The translations under genes and the position numbers were made by a program. Of a stretch of DNA of 64,000 bases, positions 41,737-50,328 are shown in pieces. The DNA is from JALZEG01 sp035942255 (GTDB taxonomy: Bacteria > Actinomycetota > CADDZG01 > WHSQ01): assembly GCA_035942255.1 (NCBI GenBank), contig DASZDG010000146.1, positions 1 to 64,000 on the forward strand. The letters are read 5' to 3'. The notes beneath the pieces are model-generated. The model saw nothing but the letters and a program-made list of their open reading frames with translations, was not told the DNA's origin and searched no databases. Each line of letters begins with the position of its first letter. Position 1 is the stretch's first letter.

Positions 41737-41782
41737 TGTCTGACACGTCAGACACGGCTGTCATGTCTGACGTGTGTCTGAC
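41737..41782. promoter_or_regulatory. Cluster of TGTCTGAC repeats, candidate operator
   Basis: TGTCTGAC occurs at 41737-41744, 41764-41771 and 41775-41782, and its reverse complement GTCAGACA at 41747-41754. The first two sites form an inverted pair and the last two a direct pair 11 bases apart. The surrounding 41523-41862 stretch has no convincing gene. It lies upstream of the minus-strand gene at 40977. Confidence 0.65.
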
Positions 41783-41808
41783 ACACCCCGGGCGCGGCCC
41801 CCATAGAA

Positions 41809-41839
41809 AGAGCCCCCCGCTAAGTCCACGGGGGGCTCT
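41809..41839 (-). terminator. Rho-independent terminator
   Basis: AGAGCCCCCCG (41809-41819) and CGGGGGGCTCT (41829-41839) form a perfect 11-bp stem. Read on the minus strand it is followed by TTTCTAT, 23 bases past the stop of the small gene at 41863. Confidence 0.87.
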
Positions 41840-41862
41840 CCAGCGCCGGCTCTATGCCGGGA

Positions 41863-42057
41863 TCACGTGATGCAGCTCTGGCCTTTGGTGATCTTGCAGA
41901 TCAACCCGCCCACGAGGCCGTAGGTGCCGCACACAACCCTGTCCGTCAGCGGGTCGCCCGTGTTGCAGATCTCGGACGCCGAGGCCGGCGTCGCCGGGAC
42001 TGCCGTCACCGCCGCCACGGCCCCCGCCACGAGGGCCAGCTGGATCTTCCGCCGCAT
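41863..42057 (-). CDS. Small exported cysteine-containing protein
   Basis: This 64-residue protein has a signal peptide (MRRKIQLALVAGAVAAVTAVPATPASA) and a mature part of about 37 residues with four cysteines (C31, C43, C54, C62), enough for two disulfides. GGAGGAG precedes the ATG and a strong terminator follows, so it is a real, independently ended gene. Its size and four-Cys pattern resemble small secreted peptides, but it matches no family I know. Confidence 0.75.
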   Translation of the reverse strand: MRRKIQLALVAGAVAAVTAVPATPASASEICNTGDPLTDRVVCGTYGLVGGLICKITKGQSCIT

Positions 42058-42124
42058 CCTGCTCCTCCTTCGTCTTGCCTTGCCTGGCCCGCACGTCTTC
42101 TAGGGCCGTTGCTCGATCTCCTTC

Positions 42125-43258
42125 TCAGGAAGAGCCAAGGTCTTCCAAGCCGGTGAAGCGCAGGACGTCGATGCCGTGGACGATGTCGACCGAGTACACG
42201 ATCTCGTCGGTGATCCAGTACGTCGCGGTATTCGAGCCGCCGTAGGGCATGTAGTGGCCGACCTCCTCGATCTGCCCCGCGTCGTCGACCCAGAGGAAGC
42301 GCGTGCCGTGCTCGAAGAACGCTCCGGCGACGAGGCCCCCGTCGTCGAAGGACGGGTGGTGCTGGAACCAGGTCGCCGAGCAACCGAGCGCGCTCACCGG
42401 CGGGTTCGAGTCCGTCCACGTCCCCGGCTGCGGCCGCCACTCGTCGACCATCCGGAACGTGTGGGTCCTCCGCCAGTCGCTCGTGTCCCACGTCATGAAC
42501 TTCCCGCTGCGCTCGTCGCACTGCGGCTTCGGCGACGTCTCGCTCTGCACGAGCAGGAACCTGTCCTTCCCGCCGCGCGGCCACTTCAGCGAGTGGATCG
42601 TCCGCTGGTCGGCCGTCGTCGCCTGAGCGAGGACCTTCGGGTGCGCCGGGTCCTTGCGGCCGTCGAGGAGGTACATGATCTTCGACCCCGTCACCACTAC
42701 GCCGGGCGACACCTCGTAGGTGTCGAAGCCCCAGAGCGGGGGCATCGGGCCGCTCCACCGTCCGGCGGCCTTCGGGTTCGCGGGATCACGCAGGTCGACT
42801 ATGTCGCCACCGCCTCCGTACGCCCACGTGCAGTCGAGCACGCACGCGAACGTGTGGTCGACCATGCCGGGGAGCTCCGAGAGCTTCGCGGGCTTCGCCT
42901 TGTCCGACACGTCCCAGACGTGGAGGATGCCGCGCGCCCGCTCGTCGGTTATCAGCAGGATCTCGCCGTTCGTGTCGATGTCCTCGTTGATGAACTGCGC
43001 GCCGGTCGGCGTGTGGCTGACGATCTGCGGGCTCTCCGGATCGGAGACGTCGTAGATCGTGAAGCTCTTCGTGCCCGACGCGTAGAAGTAGTCGCCGTGG
43101 AGCTTCCCGGTCGTCCACGTCCCGGCCTCGAGCGGCACGGTCGTGACGTACTCGACGTTCGGGCTGGCGGCGCCGAGGGCGCCTGCGGGGGCCGCGGAGA
43201 GCCCGCTCGCGAGCAGAGCGATCGCGGCGAGGGCGGGGACGAGCTTGAGCAGCTTCAT
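42125..43258 (-). CDS. Exported LVIVD-repeat protein
   Basis: This 377-residue protein has a signal peptide (KLVPALAAIALLASGLSAAPAGA). Repeats of the LVIVD type include TIYDVSDPESPQIVSHTP, HVWDVSDKAKPAKLSELPG and DIVDLRDPANPKAAGRW, each with D-x-S/R-D-P. It should fold as a beta propeller at the cell surface. Cysteines in FACVLDCTW may form a disulfide. Function is not known for the family. It lies about 70 bases upstream of the small Cys protein on the same strand. Confidence 0.82.
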   Translation of the reverse strand: MKLLKLVPALAAIALLASGLSAAPAGALGAASPNVEYVTTVPLEAGTWTTGKLHGDYFYASGTKSFTIYDVSDPESPQIVSHTPTGAQFINEDIDTNGEILLITDERARGILHVWDVSDKAKPAKLSELPGMVDHTFACVLDCTWAYGGGGDIVDLRDPANPKAAGRWSGPMPPLWGFDTYEVSPGVVVTGSKIMYLLDGRKDPAHPKVLAQATTADQRTIHSLKWPRGGKDRFLLVQSETSPKPQCDERSGKFMTWDTSDWRRTHTFRMVDEWRPQPGTWTDSNPPVSALGCSATWFQHHPSFDDGGLVAGAFFEHGTRFLWVDDAGQIEEVGHYMPYGGSNTATYWITDEIVYSVDIVHGIDVLRFTGLEDLGSS

Positions 43259-43381
43259 GAGACGAGAGTTCGCCGGGGACGCGCCCCCTCCGTCACCCGT
43301 ATGGGGGAATTCGGTTCTACGAGCGCGTGGGTTAGCCGTCTTATCGACGTCCGTCGGAGTCGCGGCGTTCCGCTTCGGCCT

Positions 43382-43807
43382 TCAACGCCGCCAGCCCTTC
43401 TGCCAGCGAACGATCGAGCGTCTTCCGAAAGCTCCGGCGGAATGCACGCTCAGCGGCCCGTCCCACGACTCCTCGGTAGTGATCTTCGTCCCCTGCGATG
43501 TCGGCTCGAGCGTGTAGACGTGCACGGCGGCAATGCCGAGCGTCTTCCCCGTCCATCCCAGCCGGCGCGGGCGGTCGACGACGCGCAGCACGGAGCGGAT
43601 CGAGCCGGGGCCCGCCTTCCACTCGAACGAAGAGCCTTCGGCAACCGGACCTGTGAGCGCCGCGGCCTTCACCGCGGGATTCCACCGCGGCCACTCGGCG
43701 ACCGCCGTCAGGACGTCCCAATCAACCTCGGCGCTCGCGGCGACGTCGGTAGAGTGGCCGGCGACCACCGGTGCGGAGCGATCTACGGCGAAGGCCTGGC
43801 CGGACAT
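43382..43807 (-). CDS. SRPBCC-family protein
   Basis: This 141-residue protein has the SRPBCC pattern: an initial strand (AGHSTDVAASAEVDWDVLTAVAEWPRW), NPAVKAAALTGPV, a central sheet (GSSFEWKAGPGSIRSVLRVVDRPRRLGWTG) and a C-terminal helix (FGRRSIVRWQKGW). The family binds hydrophobic ligands. It starts five bases after the FAH-family stop, so it is probably the last gene of the tyrosine operon. Confidence 0.78.
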   Translation of the reverse strand: MSGQAFAVDRSAPVVAGHSTDVAASAEVDWDVLTAVAEWPRWNPAVKAAALTGPVAEGSSFEWKAGPGSIRSVLRVVDRPRRLGWTGKTLGIAAVHVYTLEPTSQGTKITTEESWDGPLSVHSAGAFGRRSIVRWQKGWRR

Positions 43808-43812
43808 CGTCG

Positions 43813-44766
43813 CTAGCGTGCTCCCGGCTTGCCCACGGTGTTGCGCAGCACGCCGATCTTTTCGATCTCCAGCTCCACCACGTCTCCCGGCGACAGCTCG
43901 CGGCCCTGGTCGACGCCGCAGCAGCCCCCCGGCGTGCCCGAGCCGTACACGTCGCTCGGCCAGATGTCCTCGGCCTCGGACACGTGGGCGATGATGTCCG
44001 CCCACCGCCACTTCGCCTCCGACGAACGGGCGCGGCCCCATTCCTCGCCGTTCACGCGGCAGATCATCTGAAGGTCCGGCTCGGAGCCGACCTCGTCCGC
44101 GGTGACGATGCACGGGCCGAGCGCGTTCCCGAAGTCCTTGCCCTTGGCCGGGCCGAGCCACGCGCTCATCTCCTTCGCCTGCACGTCGCGCGCGGAAAAG
44201 TCGTTGAAGACGGTGAAGCCGAACACGTACTCCTGCGCGTTCTCGCGCGTCACGTCGCGCCCCCGTCTCCCGATCACGAGCGCGAGCTCGAGCTCGAAGT
44301 CGAGGCGGTTCGTGTACGGCGGCCACGGGCACGTCGCGTCCGGGCCGATCACGGCCCGGTGGTTCCCCTTGTAGTAGACGGGAGCCTCGTACCAGTAGTC
44401 CGGGACGTCGACGCCGCGCCGCTGCGCACCGCGCTTCACGTGGTCCTCGAACGCGAGAAAGTCCTTCAGCGACGCGACCTTGTCGAGCGGGCAGAGCCAC
44501 TTGAAGCCGCGGTCCGACTCCGACACGAGGAGGTCGGGGAGCGTGGCCGCCGCCCGGGCGACGTCGCGCACCTCGGTCCACAGCTCCGGGCCCTGTTCGA
44601 TGAGCATCGCCGTCGACACCAGGAACAGCGCGTTCTCACGGGCGAGCCGCGTGCCGGTGACCTCGTCCCACGCCATGAGGAGGTCGACGGGCCGGGAGTC
44701 ACCGACCGCGACTGCGAGCCGCGGCTGGAAACCGCCGCTGTTCGACGTGTATCTGTAGAGGCGCAC
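43813..44766 (-). CDS. Fumarylacetoacetate hydrolase-family protein
   Basis: This 317-residue hydrolase has the FAH-family metal site (DFELELALVIG), FGFTVFNDFSARDVQAKEM, the catalytic region GKDFGNALGPCIVTADEV and a final PGDVVELEIEKIG. In tyrosine breakdown it would split fumarylacetoacetate to fumarate and acetoacetate. It is shorter than animal Fah (about 420 residues) and the family also contains hydrolases and decarboxylases for other substrates, so the assignment rests on its position. The GTG start overlaps the hmgA stop by one base. Confidence 0.87.
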   Translation of the reverse strand: MRLYRYTSNSGGFQPRLAVAVGDSRPVDLLMAWDEVTGTRLARENALFLVSTAMLIEQGPELWTEVRDVARAAATLPDLLVSESDRGFKWLCPLDKVASLKDFLAFEDHVKRGAQRRGVDVPDYWYEAPVYYKGNHRAVIGPDATCPWPPYTNRLDFELELALVIGRRGRDVTRENAQEYVFGFTVFNDFSARDVQAKEMSAWLGPAKGKDFGNALGPCIVTADEVGSEPDLQMICRVNGEEWGRARSSEAKWRWADIIAHVSEAEDIWPSDVYGSGTPGGCCGVDQGRELSPGDVVELEIEKIGVLRNTVGKPGAR

Positions 44767-45890
44767 TAGTCGTCGAGCAACCCCATGCCGCGCGCCCACG
44801 ACGTCTCGTACTCGGTGACGACGACCTGCTCGGCCTCGGGCGAGAGCTGCAGCGGATGCTCGGTCTCGACCATCACCGCGATCTCGTCCGTGCGCTCCTT
44901 CGTCTTCGACGCCTCGATCGCCGCCGGCTGCGGGCCGTGGTGCACGCCCTGCGGGTGCAGGGTCATGTAGCCCATGTCGATCCCGGCCCGGCTGAAGTAG
45001 TTGCCCGAGTGGTAGAAGAGCACCTCGTCCGCGTCGATGTTGGCGTGATAGAAGGGCACCTTCAGGACCTCGGGGTCCTCCTCGAGCGGCCGCGGGACGA
45101 ACGAGCAGATCACGAAGCCCTCGTTCTCGAACGTGCAGTGCGCCGAGGGCGGCATGTGGTAGCTCGGCGAGTACACCGGCCGGTGGTCGAGGATGTTGAG
45201 CTTCACCGGGCACAGGTCGCCCTGCCATCCGACGACGTCGAGCGGGTGCCACCGGAACCACAGCGACGAGAACTCGCCGTTGCGCTTCACGCGCACCTCG
45301 AACTCGCCCTCTTCGTCGTGAGGGTCGGGGTCGGGGACCACGAGCACGCCGGGGTCGAACATCGCGTGGCGTCCCATCAGCCCCCGGTCCGGGATCCGGT
45401 ACTCGCCGTCGCCCTCGACGACGAAGAAGAACGACTCGTCGGACGCACTCGCGGGGACGACGCGGTGCGTGGTCCCCTTCGGGACGATCACGTAGTCGCC
45501 CTGACGGTACTCGAGGGGGCCGTAGTCGGTCTCGATCACGCCGCTGCCGCGGTGGACGAAGTAGCAGACGTCACCGTCCGCGTCGCGCAGGAAGTACGTC
45601 ATCGGCTCGGTGCGCCTGCTGACGTACAGACGGACGTCGTCGTTGCCGGCGACGAGCTGCCACGACGCGTTGACGTCGACCATGTCCTCCGGCTTCATCT
45701 CGTTGAGGTCGAGCGCGCGCGGGCGCAGTGGACCGTCGATGCGCGTCCACGCCGTCGGGGGGTGCTTGCGGTAGAGGTGCGACGCACGTCCTGCGAACGC
45801 CTCGCGCCCGTGCTCCTCCTCGTACGTTCCGGGAGGGATCGATACGTGCGCCTGCTTGGAGACGACGCCCTTCGAGAACACGAATTCCAT
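44766..45890 (-). CDS. hmgA: Homogentisate 1,2-dioxygenase
   Basis: This 374-residue Fe(II) dioxygenase has the homogentisate dioxygenase landmarks: RNGEFSSLWFRWHPLDVVGWQGDLCPVKLNI, HRPVYSPSYHMPPSAHCTFEN, FYHANIDADEVLFYHSGNYFSR and GYMTLHPQGVHHGPQP, which carry the His/Glu iron ligands. It opens the ring of homogentisate to maleylacetoacetate. It is shorter than the human enzyme (445 residues), as in other bacteria. Its ATG follows the hppD stop with no gap. Confidence 0.93.
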   Translation of the reverse strand: MEFVFSKGVVSKQAHVSIPPGTYEEEHGREAFAGRASHLYRKHPPTAWTRIDGPLRPRALDLNEMKPEDMVDVNASWQLVAGNDDVRLYVSRRTEPMTYFLRDADGDVCYFVHRGSGVIETDYGPLEYRQGDYVIVPKGTTHRVVPASASDESFFFVVEGDGEYRIPDRGLMGRHAMFDPGVLVVPDPDPHDEEGEFEVRVKRNGEFSSLWFRWHPLDVVGWQGDLCPVKLNILDHRPVYSPSYHMPPSAHCTFENEGFVICSFVPRPLEEDPEVLKVPFYHANIDADEVLFYHSGNYFSRAGIDMGYMTLHPQGVHHGPQPAAIEASKTKERTDEIAVMVETEHPLQLSPEAEQVVVTEYETSWARGMGLLDD

Positions 45891-47021
45891 CTACAGGTTC
45901 CCCCTCGCTGCCTGCTCCCGCTCGATGGCCTCGAACAACGCCTTGAAGTTCCCCTCGCCGAAGCCCCGCGCGCCGTGGCGCTCGATGACCTCGTAGAAGA
46001 CCGTGGGGCGGTCCTGCGCGATGTGCGTGAAGATCTGCAGCAGGTAGCCCTCCTCGTCCTTGTCGACGAGGATCCCGTTGCGCTGCAGCGCCTCGACCTG
46101 GTCGGCGATCTCCGGCACGCGCTGGATCGCGTCCTCGTAGTAGTTGTCGGGGATCGCGAGGAAGCCGATGCCGGCCTCGCGCATCGCCTCGACCGAGGAG
46201 ACGATGTCGTCCGAGGTCAGCGCGACGTGCTGGACGCCGGGGCTCCCGTAGTACTCGAGGTACTCCTCGATCTGGCTCTTGCGCTTGCCGGTCGCGGGCT
46301 CGTTGATCGGCATCTTGATCTTGCCCTCGCCGTCCCACACGACCTTCGACATCAACGCGGAGTACTCGGTCGAGATGTCCTCGTCCGAGAAGTGCTTGAG
46401 CTCGGTGAAGCCCATGACCCGCTCGTAGAACGCGACCCACTCGTTCATCTTGCCGAGCTCGACGTTACCGACGACGTGGTCTACGTACCGGAGGCCGAAG
46501 CCCTTTGTGTCTTGGCCGATCGCCGAGGCGATCGGTCGCGTGTCGCCCGCGCCGGGCATGTCCTTGAAGCCGGGGAAGAACGTCCCCGAGTAGTTGTCGC
46601 GCTGGATCAACGAGTGGATCGTCTCGCCGTAGGTGCCGATCGCGGCCCGCACGACCTTCCCGTTCTCGTCCTCGAACACCTCCGGCTCCGACACCGCCTT
46701 CGCGCCCCGCTCGACGGCGACGCGGAACGCCTCCTCGGCATCGGGAACCCGCAGCGCGACGTCGTGGACGCCGTCACCGTGGCGCCGCACGTGGTCGGCG
46801 ATATGGCTGTCCGCCTGGAGGGCCCCCGTGAAGACGAACGTCACCTCGCCCTGCCGCACGGCATAGGAGACCCGGTCGCGGGACCCCGTCTCGAGGCCGG
46901 TGAACGCCACGGGCGTGAAGCCCATCGACCTGTAGAAGTGAGCCGCCTGCTTCGCGTTGCCTACGAAGAACTGGATGTAGTCGAACCCGAGGATGGGGAA
47001 CGGGTCGTGTCGGTCGGTCAC
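45891..47021 (-). CDS. hppD: 4-hydroxyphenylpyruvate dioxygenase
   Basis: This 376-residue VOC enzyme has iron ligands in VDHVVGNV (His), GVQHVALTS (His) and GARGFGEGNFKALFEAIE (the C-terminal Glu region). It shows the family motifs FGLRYVDHVV and EEGYLLQIFT. It converts 4-hydroxyphenylpyruvate to homogentisate, the step before hmgA. AGGAGGT lies eight bases before the GTG. It lies 44 bases after nadB on the same strand. Confidence 0.95.
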   Translation of the reverse strand: MTDRHDPFPILGFDYIQFFVGNAKQAAHFYRSMGFTPVAFTGLETGSRDRVSYAVRQGEVTFVFTGALQADSHIADHVRRHGDGVHDVALRVPDAEEAFRVAVERGAKAVSEPEVFEDENGKVVRAAIGTYGETIHSLIQRDNYSGTFFPGFKDMPGAGDTRPIASAIGQDTKGFGLRYVDHVVGNVELGKMNEWVAFYERVMGFTELKHFSDEDISTEYSALMSKVVWDGEGKIKMPINEPATGKRKSQIEEYLEYYGSPGVQHVALTSDDIVSSVEAMREAGIGFLAIPDNYYEDAIQRVPEIADQVEALQRNGILVDKDEEGYLLQIFTHIAQDRPTVFYEVIERHGARGFGEGNFKALFEAIEREQAARGNL

Positions 47022-47065
47022 CTAACCACCTCCTGGAAATTAGGGGGCCAGGATATCCGGCGGGC

Positions 47066-48574
47066 CTAGCTGCGGACGAGGCGCAGCCGCACGCCGCCCC
47101 ACTCGGGCTCCGGGTGGGGGTGGTCGTTGCGGTAGTGGACCCCGCGCGACTCCGACCGGAGCAAGGCCGCACGCGCCATCAGCCGCGTCATGATCGCTCC
47201 CGAACGCATCTCCATCACCGCCGGGTCGGCCGACAGCGGAAGGATCGCGACATCCTCGAGGTCCCGGGCCACCGCGGCCAGAGCGGCGGAGTCGCGCTCG
47301 ATCCCGAGAGCCCGGGACGTCGCGGCGCGCACCCGCGTCCAGCCTTCGTCCAGCGACACCTCCGTCGCCTGCAGGGTCGGTGCCTCCGGCAGGGACTTCA
47401 GGCGTCCCGCCCGCTGACCGGCGATGGCCCGTGCCGCGCGGCGTCCGAACACGAGGGCCTCCGCGAGCGAGTTCCCCGCGAGCCGGTTCGCGCCGTGGAC
47501 GCCGGTGTTCGAGCACTCGCCGATCGCGTACAGGCGCGGCACCGAGGCGCGGCCGTCGAGGTCCGTCTGGATGCCGCCGATGAAGTAGTGCGCGGCGGGC
47601 GCGACCGGGATGAGGTCCGTGAGGGGCTCGATCCCGGCATCGCGGCAGGCCTGCATGACCGTGAAGAACTCTCCTTCGAGGACCTCGCGTCCGATGTGGC
47701 GGCAGTCGAGCCACGACCGCCGCGACGCGATCGCGCGGGCGACGACGTCGCGGGGAGCGAGCTCGCCGTCGGAGTGGTGCTCGAAGAGGAACCTGCGTCC
47801 CTCCGAGTCGACGACGTAGGCCCCCGCGCCGCGCAACGCCTCGGTGATCAAGGGGCGTTGCTGCCGGCCCTCGATCGCGAGCGCGGTGGGGTGGAACTGC
47901 ACGAACTCGACGTCGGCGAGCCCGGCGCCTGCCTCCCATGCCAGCACGAGACCGTCGCCGGTCGCGCCGGCAGGATTCGTCGTCGCCTCGAACAGCCCGC
48001 CGACTCCCCCGGTGGCGAGGACCGTCGACGTCGCCTGGACCTCGACCAGCCCGTCGTCGGTGAGGACCCATGCGCCCGCGCAGCGGCCGTCGACGACCGC
48101 GAGCTTCAGGCACGTCCCTTCGATGCGCCGCGCCCGCGGCGCGGCCTTCTCACGCAGCGTCTTCATGATCGCGGCCCCCGTGGCGTCTCCGGCGTGGGCC
48201 GACCGAGCGACCGACTGCCCTCCCTCCCGGGCGAGGTGCAATTCACCGTCGGGTGTCCTGTCGAAGTCGCAACCGAGCTCGGCGAGCTCGAGGACGCACT
48301 CGGGGGCCTCGTAGCAGAGGACCGCGACGGCCGACGGGTCGGCGTGTCCCGCGGCAACGCGGATCGTGTCGCTCGCGTGGAGGTCGGGCGAGTCGTCGGG
48401 ACCGACCGCGGCCGCGACGCCTCCCTGAGCCCACGGCGACGAGCCCTGGGCCTTACGTCCCTTGTCGACGAGGAGGATGTCCGTCCCCTCGGGGAGATGC
48501 ATGCACGCGAACAACCCGGCGGCCCCCGCACCGATGACGAGGACGTCGGTCTTCATCCGAGGGACAGAGCTCAT
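47066..48574 (-). CDS. nadB: L-aspartate oxidase
   Basis: This 502-residue flavoprotein has the FAD-binding N-terminus (VLVIGAGAAGLFACMHLP), SSPWAQGGVAAAVG, the active-site segment VQFHPTALAIEGRQQRPLITEALRGAGAYVVDSEGRRF, HRIG-like CRHIGRE, AAHYFIGGIQTDLDGR and GVHGANRLAGNSLAEALVFG. It oxidises L-aspartate to iminoaspartate for NAD synthesis. The start at 48574 overlaps the preceding gene by four bases. nadA and nadC, its usual companions, are absent, which is odd for this pathway. Confidence 0.93.
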   Translation of the reverse strand: MSSVPRMKTDVLVIGAGAAGLFACMHLPEGTDILLVDKGRKAQGSSPWAQGGVAAAVGPDDSPDLHASDTIRVAAGHADPSAVAVLCYEAPECVLELAELGCDFDRTPDGELHLAREGGQSVARSAHAGDATGAAIMKTLREKAAPRARRIEGTCLKLAVVDGRCAGAWVLTDDGLVEVQATSTVLATGGVGGLFEATTNPAGATGDGLVLAWEAGAGLADVEFVQFHPTALAIEGRQQRPLITEALRGAGAYVVDSEGRRFLFEHHSDGELAPRDVVARAIASRRSWLDCRHIGREVLEGEFFTVMQACRDAGIEPLTDLIPVAPAAHYFIGGIQTDLDGRASVPRLYAIGECSNTGVHGANRLAGNSLAEALVFGRRAARAIAGQRAGRLKSLPEAPTLQATEVSLDEGWTRVRAATSRALGIERDSAALAAVARDLEDVAILPLSADPAVMEMRSGAIMTRLMARAALLRSESRGVHYRNDHPHPEPEWGGVRLRLVRS

Positions 48575-49356
48575 AGGCCCTTGAACTCGGCCCGCCTCTT
48601 CCCCAGGAACGCCTGCACCCCCTCGAGATGGTCGGACGTCGCGCCCGCCGCGGTCTGCGCGTCCACCTCGAGGTCGAGCTGCTCGTCCAGCGGGACGTGC
48701 GTCGCGGCGTTCACGAGCTCCTTCGTCAGCGCGTAGGCCCGCGTCGGCCCCGCCGCCAGCTCCTCGGCGTACGAGCGCCACGCGCCGTCGAACTCGTCGA
48801 GCGACACCACGCGGTCCACCACACCGAGGGCGAGCGCTTCCTCCGCCCCCAGCGGATCGCCCGTCGCGGCCAGCTTCCACGCGCGCGCCGAGCCGACCAT
48901 GTGCGTCAGGAACCACACGGCTCCAGAATCCGGCACGAGGCCGACCTTCACGAACGCCAGCACGAGCTTCGCCTTCTCCGACGCGATGCGGAAGTCGCAC
49001 GCGAGCGCGAGGCTCGCTCCCGCCCCGGCGGCGACGCCGTTGATCGCGGCGAGGACCGGCTTGGGCGCCGCCCGCACCGCCCGGATCAGTGGGTTGTAGC
49101 GGTTGACGAGCGTGTTCCCCAACGGGGGGGCCTGTCCGCTCTCGTAGTCCGCCTGGAGCGCGCCGAGGTCCTCGCCGGAGGAGAACGCGCGGCCCGCGCC
49201 GGTGATCACGATGCAGCGCACGGAAGCGTCGTCGGAAGCGCGTCTAACGGCGGCGAGCGTCTCGTTGCCGAGCTCGTCGTCGAACGCGTTGAGCACGTCG
49301 GGCCGGTCGAGCGTGAGGACCGCGACGCCGTTCGACTCCTCGTACCTGCAGGGCAT
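48571..49356 (-). CDS. Enoyl-CoA hydratase/isomerase-family protein
   Basis: This 261-residue crotonase-fold protein has the oxyanion-hole motifs GRAFSSGEDLGAL and GVAAGAGASLALACDFRIAS and the C-terminal LTKELVNAA. Ser and Asp replace the usual catalytic Glu pair, giving a sequence closer to PaaG-type isomerases of aromatic-ring degradation than to a standard hydratase. It is the first gene of the run ech-nadB-hppD-hmgA-fah, so a role in aromatic or fatty-acid degradation is plausible. Confidence 0.85.
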   Translation of the reverse strand: MPCRYEESNGVAVLTLDRPDVLNAFDDELGNETLAAVRRASDDASVRCIVITGAGRAFSSGEDLGALQADYESGQAPPLGNTLVNRYNPLIRAVRAAPKPVLAAINGVAAGAGASLALACDFRIASEKAKLVLAFVKVGLVPDSGAVWFLTHMVGSARAWKLAATGDPLGAEEALALGVVDRVVSLDEFDGAWRSYAEELAAGPTRAYALTKELVNAATHVPLDEQLDLEVDAQTAAGATSDHLEGVQAFLGKRRAEFKGL

Positions 49357-49402
49357 GGCCCGAAGCGTACCGGCATAATGGGCCGCGCGGAGGAGGTGGC
49401 GG

Positions 49403-49927
49403 ATGGGACGAAAAGCGTTGGGCGGCCTCGTGATCGCGTGCGCGCTCGCGTCCGCGCCGGCGGCGGGCGCGCAGGTCAAGGACGACGGGCTCAGGCAGTG
49501 CTTCGGCGACGTCATCAGCCAGAAAGAGGCGCAGATGGACTGCGTGAAGGTCGGCGACGGCGAGTGGACTCCGGTCGGTGGGTCCGACCCCGTGTCGAGC
49601 GCCTTCGGCACGTTCGTTTTCTTCGTCCTCCTGCTCAGCCTGGTGCCCGCGGCTGCGGGGGCGATGTTCGCGAAGGAGGCCGGAGTGCCGGCCGCCGGGG
49701 GCTTCGCCATCGGGTTGTTCGGGAGCTGGGTCGGCGTGATCGGCCTCTATCTCTACGGTCACTCCCAGCGGCGGGGAAGCCCGGTGATCCAGGTAGGCAG
49801 GCCCGCCGGCACGAATGCGGGGACCGCGGCCGAACGTCTGAAGACGTTGAAGGACCTCCTCGACCAGGGACTGATCACTCAGGCCGAGTACGACGAACGA
49901 AGGGCCGCGGCTATCGAGACCCTCTAG
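49403..49927 (+). CDS. Exported/membrane protein with C-terminal SHOCT domain
   Basis: This 174-residue protein has a signal-like N-terminus, an extracytoplasmic stretch with two cysteines (LRQCFGDV, MDCVKV), two membrane helices (AFGTFVFFVLLLSLVPAAAGAMF, GGFAIGLFGSWVGVIGLYLY) and a C-terminal SHOCT domain (AAERLKTLKDLLDQGLITQAEYDERRA). SHOCT domains are short oligomerisation or regulatory modules found on many membrane proteins. GGAGGAGG precedes the ATG. No specific function is known. Confidence 0.8.
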   Translation: MGRKALGGLVIACALASAPAAGAQVKDDGLRQCFGDVISQKEAQMDCVKVGDGEWTPVGGSDPVSSAFGTFVFFVLLLSLVPAAAGAMFAKEAGVPAAGGFAIGLFGSWVGVIGLYLYGHSQRRGSPVIQVGRPAGTNAGTAAERLKTLKDLLDQGLITQAEYDERRAAAIETL

Positions 49928-49976
49928 CGCGCGTTTAACCTGTCTCAACTACTTCGCCGGAAGGGGAGGACGCGGG

Positions 49977-50321
49977 ATGGAGGATTGGGGCTACTTCCTG
50001 ATCACGTCGGGGGTCGTGTGGGTCTTTGCGAAGTTCGTCGTCGACACGATCATCGCGCTGAGGGCCAAGGGCGGCGCGGGCGCGCTCGAGACGAAGGGAA
50101 CGTCGATAGACCCTGAAGCGCTCGCGAAGCTCGCGGCGACGCCCTACGGCCCCGGGCTGACGCTCGCGCTCCTGGGGGTGGTCCTGGTCCTCGGTGCGAA
50201 CGGCTTCTCGGTCAACGTGGGATCGGACGTCGCCGCGACGCCGGCGCCCGCGCCGGCGCCCGCCGAGACGTTCCCCTTCCCGCTTCCCACGCTGCCCGGG
50301 TTTCCCACCCCGTCGCCCTAG
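49977..50321 (+). CDS. Small two-helix membrane protein
   Basis: This 114-residue protein has two membrane helices (YFLITSGVVWVFAKFVVDTIIAL, GLTLALLGVVLVLGANGF) and a Pro/Ala-rich tail (TPAPAPAPAETFPFPLPTLPGFP). GGGGAGG lies nearby upstream of the ATG. It follows the SHOCT protein by 49 bases and may be co-transcribed. No family is recognised. Confidence 0.65.
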   Translation: MEDWGYFLITSGVVWVFAKFVVDTIIALRAKGGAGALETKGTSIDPEALAKLAATPYGPGLTLALLGVVLVLGANGFSVNVGSDVAATPAPAPAPAETFPFPLPTLPGFPTPSP

Positions 50322-50328
50322 CCCTCCG

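Noticed and set aside
41539..41781. 80-residue open frame on the plus strand
   Set aside because: It runs through the TGTCTGAC repeats, lacks a ribosome binding site and has no protein-like pattern.
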